Source of the DNA: Bacteriovoracaceae bacterium
Lineage (GTDB): Bacteria; Bdellovibrionota; Bacteriovoracia; Bacteriovoracales; Bacteriovoracaceae
Direction of reading: 5' to 3'
Length of the DNA stretch: 53,963 nucleotides
NCBI GenBank assembly: GCA_947446575.1
Contig: CANFHC010000020.1
Coordinates: 1-53,963 of the forward strand
The position numbers and the translations under genes were made by a program. Of the stretch, positions 53,595-53,963 are shown in pieces. The notes under the pieces were generated by a model. The model ran no database searches. It worked only from the letters and a program-made list of their open reading frames with translations, and was not told the DNA's origin. Within the stretch, counting starts at the first letter, position 1. Every line of letters begins with the position of its first letter.

Positions 53595-53963
53595 ATGCAA
53601 AATATTACAGCAAAACCAGTTCAACTGTCTTTACATAAAGACATCTGCATTTTATTTCGTGCAGACTCTTTTGTTGTGAGCTTCGGTGACGCTAAGAAGT
53701 TTCATGAAGAGGACGGCAAAGGAGCCGAGAGATACATTGAATGGCTTCAAGCTAAGATTGATAAAGATCCTTTGTCTGTTGTTCATATATGGCAAGATAA
53801 TCAAATCATCGGTCAAATTGAAATGGGTGGTCCGTTTAAAGATCCAACTTGCGGCTTCATCAATTTATATTACTTAATTCCATCAAAACGTGGAGTTGGT
53901 TTAGGTAAGTTTTTAGATCAACATGCAATGGAATACTTTAAAAACAAATCAATGGAGAAGGTG
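53595..53963 (+). CDS. GNAT-family N-acetyltransferase (3' truncated by window)
   Basis: 123 residues are visible, open at the right edge. The acetyl-CoA-binding motif is seen near residues 93-105 (YYLIPSKRGVGLGKF), preceded by the beta-strand QIEMGG. ATG 53595 lies after AGGTAAAATTTTGT. The family transfers an acetyl group from acetyl-CoA to an amine; the substrate is unknown because the remaining domain is missing. Confidence 0.82.
   Translation, partial: MQNITAKPVQLSLHKDICILFRADSFVVSFGDAKKFHEEDGKGAERYIEWLQAKIDKDPLSVVHIWQDNQIIGQIEMGGPFKDPTCGFINLYYLIPSKRGVGLGKFLDQHAMEYFKNKSMEKV

Noticed and set aside
53686-53877. Alternative plus-strand ORF within the acetyltransferase gene
   Set aside because: It is an out-of-frame shadow of the GNAT reading frame, which carries the family motif and runs to the window edge.
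1-53963. CRISPR arrays, insertion sequences or prophage genes
   Set aside because: No regularly spaced repeats, transposase or integrase motifs were seen in any gene of the window.

Overview
The window is AT-rich, gene-dense bacterial chromosome with no phage, insertion sequence or CRISPR array that I could see. Gene content points to a Gram-negative with a Tol system, LapB, FtsEX/EnvC and many lipoproteins. The unusual load of secreted peptidoglycan enzymes, LysM proteins and low GC suggests a Bdellovibrionota predator, most likely a Bacteriovorax/Peredibacter-type organism. That assignment is inference from gene content; no rRNA is present.

Layout. 1-3.8 kb: a partial gene end, a LysM lipoprotein, a secreted endonuclease/exonuclease/phosphatase-fold protein, rlmN and a small secreted protein. 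3.9-11.7 kb: one long forward run with sppA, lapB, three envelope genes of unknown function (one looks like an inactivated M48 peptidase), then tolQ-tolR-tolA-like-tolB without an adjacent pal. 11.8-13.7 kb: an NtrC-family regulator with a damaged ATPase site and no GAFTGA loop, followed by a 73-residue basic protein; both have a TTGTAA-N17-TATTAT promoter, and a strong terminator ends the unit. 13.7-22.4 kb: an HD phosphohydrolase, then ftsE-ftsX-envC-like-ctpA-xseA and a histidine-kinase-like protein without recognisable ATP-binding boxes.

22.4-32.9 kb: a DEDDh exonuclease, then a cluster of wall-acting exported proteins: SLT transglycosylase, polysaccharide deacetylase lipoprotein, a small lipoprotein that appears to start at ATA, L,D-transpeptidase, PBP4-like carboxypeptidase, a 3D-domain protein, a divergent SLT-like protein and a HEAT-like protein. 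In a predator such a set could remodel prey wall, but it could equally serve the cell's own septum and wall.

32.9-41 kb: TonB, alpha/beta hydrolase, a free methionine sulfoxide reductase-like GAF protein, CAAX-type M48 protease, metallo-beta-lactamase hydrolase, Bcp peroxiredoxin, another EEP protein, an ABC1/UbiB-type kinase, and an M48 lipoprotein with a small coupled gene. 41-46.5 kb: TPR lipoprotein, large LysM protein and topA with a histone-like N-terminal tail, ended by a bidirectional terminator. 46.6-54 kb: a DUF3943-like envelope protein, a secreted unknown, an MFS transporter coupled to a secreted metzincin-like protein, an RlmI-like methyltransferase, tRNA-Arg(UCG) and a truncated GNAT acetyltransferase.

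The genome is compact: several convergent genes meet or overlap at their stop codons, and many operon genes are coupled by ATGA or TAATG overlaps.
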